NCBI RefSeq assembly: GCF_027409185.1
Contig: NC_084462.1
Coordinates: 20,745,577 to 20,809,576 of the forward strand
Source: Cynocephalus volans
Taxonomy: Eukaryota > Chordata > Mammalia > Dermoptera > Cynocephalidae
DNA length: 64,000 nucleotides
Reading direction: 5' to 3'
How positions within the stretch are numbered: position 1 is the first letter of the stretch; each line of letters begins with the position of its first letter. Of this stretch, positions 58,415 through 64,000 are shown in pieces. A model generated the notes under the pieces. That model was given only the letters and a program-made list of their open reading frames with translations, searched no databases and was not told the origin of the DNA. The position numbers and the translations under genes were made by a program.

Positions 58415-61400
58415 CTAGGGAATATGGGTGCGATGTCGTCCCCACACCCAGAGCTCCGGATCATAAGCTTGGATCTGCAAAGAGAAAAAGCCCTCTGAAA
58501 AGACGAGACTCCCCAGGAAGACGCCTCCCTCCCCTGGTCCAGCCTCCAGGTCTTTGTAGTCCCCAAATCCCAACTCCAAGTCCCCATGTTCCCGTCTCTC
58601 TCCAATCCGGCTTTATGCCACACCCTCCGCTCAGAATCGCCACAGCCCCACCCACCTGTTCACACTCTTCCCGGGTAACCCTAGCCTTCCAGCCCATGGA
58701 ACGGAAGAATTGGAATCTCAGTTTGTGGAACAAGGGACGCTGGGCACGGTTCCGTCCGTAGAGGAATGAAAAAATGGCCTGTTTGGGGCCCTCATTGTCC
58801 TCCTCCATGTCACTGGCCAGGTAGCTGGAGAAAGAAATTAGGTTGCTTGTCAGGGGCACAAGCGGGAAGGACCTCCACGTGAGGTCCGCCTCCCAGAAAG
58901 GACAGGCCGGCCGTCCTCAGCACAGGACTCTCATCAGCCCTACGCAGTGTGACAGAGTATGACCCATTCATCAAGAGGCCACTGCTGGATGGAGACCTTC
59001 CAAAGGGCGCCTCTCACACCTTGATGATGAAGACAAAAACCCAACTGGAGAACCTGAGGATGTCTCTTGCCATCCTTAGGCAATGCAGTTGACATCGATT
59101 TCCCCATTCCCATCCTCGTCCCCCTTCCATTGAACTTGTTACATGTGCACACACCTGTCTCTCCTGCTATATCGTAAATACCCTGAGGACAGAACGTGAC
59201 CCTGACTTATTTCTCTCTTCATCCCTCTCCTACCAGATGGCTAATGTAGGACTTGGTCATGCTGGTGCGTCAGTTCACCAGGTATTTCTTGGATCTCTCT
59301 TCCCATCACCTCACATTCCCTGGCACATAGGATGTGCCTCTTAGGATCTTGTGAATGAATGAATGCTTTATCCTATAGCCAAATGCCACACCGATTACCT
59401 CATAGACTCATTATAACATAAACACTTCCAAATTGAAAATAATTGTGGTGAGGCCTTTAAGAGTACATTAACATTTTGACAAGACCCTGCTTTCAGTAGA
59501 TGTCTATTCTAATGGGATTAGGGAAAGGGAAGGGGAAAATAAGAAACTATACTCCAAAGTATCATATTACAATAGAATTAATCAAAGTGCTACTAAGATG
59601 AAGAAGTTGGAAGATCAGGGAAGCCATCAAGAAGGTTTTGGTGTTTGAACGGACTTTAAGGATAAGTAATTTTCTTCAGATATCTGTGTGTGGAAGGCGC
59701 CTAGACAGAAAACAATATAAAAATTGAGGGAAGGGCATTTGAAAGGAGCAGAGAAACAAAGGAATGAAATATCAAGATGGTAAGCAGGTTCGATTGGAGA
59801 GAGATTGCACGGTTAGGTGAATTCAAGCTGAGAACTGTGGCTTTGATTTGGGAAGTCATTAACCAGTGAAGTCATTGAGGAGGACTGTGAGGCAGTTTTG
59901 TGTTTTGGAAGGCAACACATGTAAAGCCCACTGGCTTGGAGAGAGACTTGTGAGAAACACCAGCAGGGAGCATTTTACAATAGATCCGTGTTATGCTAGG
60001 AGGGTCTGAATTGTGGCCTCGGCCATGGGAATCCAGAGGGGGAAGACAAAATTAATTTGGTATTGGTATTAGAAAGAGAGAAACAGAGAAATCAGAAATG
60101 AGTATTTGCCTGGGGGCAGGGTTGTGTCAAGGCTTTCTTCCGCTCCTCTGTGGAGAGTTTCATGTTTCCGTTTGCTTTCTTCAGTTTTTTTTTTTTTTAA
60201 GTGACATTAGGTGGTTACTTTTTCACAAAGAACAGCTTAGGAACACTAAACTGTAATCCTAGCATTTTCATACACAGAGTAAACAGTAGAAATAGGTTAA
60301 AAAACAGGTGAACGGTTAGCATTCTAGGGCTTGCCAGTTAGCCCACTCGGTAGAGTGCGGCGCTGATAACACCAAGGTCAAGGGTTTGGACCCCCAAACT
60401 GGCCAGCTGCTGAAATAAAAATAGCGTCCCACTTCTCGCTCTCCCACTTCCCTCCCAGGATTATGGATATTAACCTATGGGATGAGGCAAAGTACTCACA
60501 GCGCTATGAAGAAATGAATCCGTCGGTATTGCCAGGGAAAGAGGCCAGCCCTGCTGAAATAAGCTATGACCATAGACAGGAGATACTGATGGAGAGAAGA
60601 ATAACAATAGAAGAGGGGTCAAGCCTGGAAGAGGAAGAACCTCGAGATAAGGGAATGGGAGGCTGGGGCAGGGCTTGCTGTCAGAGAAGAGACCCCAGTG
60701 TTGGCTGAGCATCCTTCCTTGTGGGGGAGCAGAGGGAGTGTCCGAAGTTTCTTTGCAAATCAGAGAAGTCAGGGGAAGGGACGCTGCTGATCCTCCCATG
60801 ATGGCAGCTCAGATGGGATCTTTCTTTTGAGGGAATATGTTTAGGACAGCTGGTGTCAGGAGGGTCTTTGGGAAGCTGGAGCAAATGGGAGTGCCAAATC
60901 CATGAGAAGAGATGGGCCAGGAACTTAAAGGAACAACCTAAGACGCAATACCCAGGGCAAGACCGTGGTCTAGGGCTCAGATCTCCAAGCAGGGGCAGGG
61001 GCCACCCATTCATTCTGCAAGAAACCATGAGGCCCCCCAAGGGAGATGTTGACAAGTCATAAAGGGGCCGGGACCGTGCGAGTGTCATGCTGGAGATGTG
61101 TCCAGGGAGAGAGGAGCAGAACTGTGGGTTAGAAAACCCTCCCCTCCCCCAGGTTATGCACTGGAGCAGGAATGTAATTTGGTGAACAACCTTACCTTGT
61201 CAGATACCATCAGATTTTTGTCCCAGGCTAGGAATCTTTTAACAACACGATCCTCTGTAAAAAGAAGGCATATATGACATTGAGAACAGGAACAGGGTTG
61301 TCATGGGAGCCACAGAGTCTGGAGGAGAACATGTCTCCCTTGGAGAAGGCTCAGTATCGCCAAGAGTTAGGAGGTTGGGAAGCAAAGAGAGAAGAACGTT

Positions 61401-62721
61401 CACTGGGTAGGGACAGTGGCTCCCGTTCTGAGAGCCCCTGAGGAGTGACTGAGTGAGGGGCTGGATATCATTAGAAAGTCTGCATGATTAAGAGCGATGC
61501 CCCCTCATCAAACATGAACGTTTGAAGTCGTAAACTAATTGCCTTCAGAAGTCATAAACTTATTCCCGTTATTTTCTCGTTAGATAGTCACATCGGGGTG
61601 TGAACATGACCTTGTTATCCCCTTCCACAGATGAAGACATTTAGATTCAGAAAAGTCAGCAAGAACTAATAAGTTTTGGAGGGTACAGTCGACACCAGGC
61701 TTTCTTATCCCGAGTGCAGCCTTTTTTCATGGCTAGCCTAATCCTATCATCTTCTAAGTGTCCCTGATGAGTGGCCAATACCGAGTCCTCTGGGGATGGA
61801 GAGCTCGCCAACTAGCAGGGCATTCTTTTCCATTGGAAAAGTGTCATTAATTGGATGTTTCTTCTCTTTTCAAAAGAATTGGATTGGAGGGTTCTATCTG
61901 GGGTCTCTTCCTACCAAGTAGCTTGGTGAAGACCTCGTGGTGCTCAGGGAGCACTGATGACACCCGCTGTCTCTTCAGCTTCATCTTGAGCCCACACAGC
62001 GTCTCCACGACCCAGGCGCCGTCTTCGTCGGGCACTAGCTCCTCCTCTGTCTCCTCCTCGAAAGCCACTGACCATTCCCTCTTCCTCTTCTGGCCAGGGG
62101 ACGGAGGCACGGGGCTGGGATCTACCCAAGGGGCTGAAAAAAGAAACCAGGCTCCAGTGTAAAGCTTCTGTCTTTGGAATCCAGCCACTGGTCATCTAAC
62201 CCCCGCCCCCTGACAAAAAACACCCCAAGCCTCTGCTCCATCTTCTTGAGGCCTCAAAACTGTTGGCTTTCTCCAAAGCCATCTTTCCATCTTTCTCCCT
62301 TGTTGCTCACTTATCTGTCCCCACTCACCTTGCCATGGATCCATCTCCCTGTCCTCCAAACTCTTCCTCATCCAAGATAATTACTTCCACGGGGATTAAG
62401 CAGGGAAACCTCTGCTTGAGGCCCCTCTTCCCTTTTCTCAGTTTTCCTTGCAGGTGGACATTCTTTTCCACATCTCCTGTACTCTCATTCTCCATCCCTG
62501 GCTTGCTGAGACCCTCCTTTCTTTCCCACACACCCTACTCAGGTACTCCTTCCTGACTTCTGTACCCCTTCCTCCTTACTCGTCAATTGACTCAAATATT
62601 TTCTCCCTCCATTCACCTCACCTGAAGGTCCTGGGATTTCTTCATCCACCACCACATCCAGGGGATACCCCGAGGAGCTAGGCTCCTCCTCAGGCTGGGA
62701 ACACGGTTCACAACTGGCCAT
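58415..62721 (-). CDS. SPDYE4-like: Speedy/RINGO E protein (SPDYE4-like), copy 3
   Basis: The exons on the minus strand are 62721-62622, 62133-61915, 61254-61196, 60585-60500, 58824-58656 and 58474-58415. All donors, acceptors and phases are intact, giving 230 residues. Residue 73 is Ala, as in copy 2. Residue 167 is Gly where copies 1 and 2 have Ala, caused by a small cluster of changes at about 58785-58795. No stop or frameshift was found. The function inferred from the family is CDK activation through the RINGO domain (about residues 79-226). The exon 6 donor at 58370/58369 is present, so the 3'UTR may continue in another exon. Confidence 0.9.
60328..60424 (+). mobile_element. tRNA-Ile-derived SINE (CYN-like), unit 3
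   Basis: Copy of 10767-10863 in intron 4 of SPDYE copy 3. Confidence 0.8.
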
Positions 62722-63811
62722 GATTTCTCCCAAACTCTTCCTTCCCTTCCACGGAACCTAGACCCTAATCCGTCCAAACCGTTCTTCTGGATCCTGGTTA
62801 AAGCTAAGTCTGTTACGTCTTCTCCAAGCCGGGGAGAAGTCCGGAGTGGAGAAAGAAGATGCTGTTGTTCACCTGTGCTGCCAAGCACCCACGGAGTTTG
62901 GTCCATCCAGTCAGGAAGTTGGAAGCCTTTGATGTCATCAGTCATTCCAACCTGGCAACCAGTTTGAAGGAAAACATGTAACTGCCAGTCTGATGTGCAC
63001 TTGTCCTGGAGATTGGGGTAAATGGTACCTCCTGCCACTGACCCAACGTCTGGCCATTTTCCAAAACTATCCTCAGGGTCTCCAGATCCCACTTTCCCTT
63101 CTCCCCCGGAGATGACCTGTTCTCTCCACTCTAAACGTGAAACATGTTGGACTTCCCTCCCCTCTGTGCACTCCCATTTCAGAGCCCAGTCTGGTGGCGT
63201 GGCAAGAAAATTTAGGGTAAGCAGAAATGGTAAGACCTTACCAGAGTGAGACAAGTATGTGCAAAAGATCCCAGGTAAACTGAATCGAATGAAACACTCA
63301 GATCAACACACTCAGTTTGGTAAAGCTATTCTGTTGAGTGTTGACTGACATTCACTGTGTTCACGATTCTGTACTGGGGGGAACACACGTCCTCTGCCAT
63401 CAGGCATCTTTGAGTCCAACAGACATTTAAATGACCTAAAAACATAGAAAACAATATGTGTCATCACACACCCTTCAAATGGTGTCTACAATTTCAGAGA
63501 GAGTATGGATTGCCTAAAGCCTACTCTTCAACTCCAATTAAGACACTCTAGTCTACATATCAAATTTTGGAGCATCCGAATCACTCTTGACCCAGAAATT
63601 TCACTACCGCTCAAGTACCCTATGAATAAAATAATATGTGAACAAGAAGACGAAATGGAAAAGTCTATGATATTTTCTGTGAATGTGGGACGCTCATGGG
63701 AGTACAAATGCAGAAAAGAATGTAACCTTCTCAATGTCACATGGTGCCAGGGGAAACCTTCTCCACTTCTTAACTCATGCCTCTCCTCTTCACCCGGGCA
63801 TCTGAGTCTTG
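62722..63811. other. Upstream region of SPDYE copy 3
   Basis: This should hold the promoter and 5'UTR of copy 3; neither was identified. The minus frame 63254-62613 overlaps exon 1 out of frame. Confidence 0.5.
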
Positions 63812-64000
63812 TTTTTTTTTTTTTTTTTCCTTTGTTTTTTTCCTTTTTTTAATGTGGCAAAATATACGTAATAGAAAATTTACCATTTAAAGCATTTTTA
63901 AGTGCACAGTTCAAGACAGTAAGTACGTTCACTTGCTGTGCAACCGTCACCACCATCCATCTCCAGAACTTTTGCATCGTCCCAAACAAAAGCTCTGCAC
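63812..64000 (-). mobile_element. L1M-type 3' end, antisense, unit 3 (partial)
   Basis: Copy of 14250 onward, cut by the window end. Confidence 0.78.

Larger units (their letters stand above)
49621..64000. repeat. Tandem segmental duplication, unit 3 (partial)
   Basis: The third direct copy is cut off by the window end inside the antisense L1M that starts at 63812. It is collinear with unit 1 at an offset of about 49561-49624. It contains a complete SPDYE-type gene. Its first 3.6 kb keeps LTR bases near 51520 that units 1 and 2 have lost. Confidence 0.95.

Noticed and set aside
1-64000. Assembly artefact (the same sequence stitched three times)
   Set aside because: Each unit has private insertions, deletions and substitutions, and two insertions have clean empty sites in another unit. 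Collapsed or swapped haplotypes still need read-depth checking.

Overview
The window is mammalian nuclear DNA: split coding exons with GT/AG junctions, LINE-1 and MaLR/ERV LTR remnants, tRNA-derived SINEs and a processed retrocopy. No Alu, B1 or B2 element was recognised. The SINEs (10767-10863; two-headed copy 14853-15004) have a body resembling tRNA-Ile, like the CYN SINEs I recall from colugos. Together with THE1/MST-type MaLR LTRs this suggests a colugo (Dermoptera, Galeopterus or Cynocephalus). That assignment is an inference, not a proof.

The whole window is a tandem segmental duplication. Three direct copies of one block are joined head to tail: unit 1 (1-24912), unit 2 (24913-49620) and unit 3 (49621-64000, cut by the window end). 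There is no single-copy sequence, so the true duplication breakpoints lie outside and the unit phase used here is arbitrary. The copies differ by scattered substitutions, small indels and several copy-specific insertions or deletions. This argues against simple assembly duplication.

Each unit holds one Speedy/RINGO E gene (SPDYE4-like) on the minus strand, recognised from six exons that no single open frame shows. Joined, the exons give a 230-residue protein with a complete RINGO domain. All splice sites and reading phases are intact in all three copies (CDS 8851-13160, 33720-38026, 58415-62721). The proteins differ at only two residues: V73A separates unit 1 from units 2 and 3, and A167G is private to unit 3. 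The window is therefore a tandem array of apparently intact genes for a CDK activator.

Repeats fill most of the rest. Each unit has, in order: an antisense LTR piece; a MaLR internal region with its LTR; a three-layer nest (L1 inside a MaLR LTR inside an older ERV LTR); a candidate terminal exon; the SPDYE gene; an antisense L1M end; a dimeric SINE; further MaLR LTRs; two LTRs of one ERV family; and an old L1M tail. Unit 1 alone carries a processed RRAGA retrocopy (22847-24559), flanked by target-site duplications, and its empty site is visible at the unit 2/3 boundary. Unit 2 alone carries a younger L1 3' end (45091-46177), whose empty site is visible in unit 1. No other protein-coding gene was recognised.
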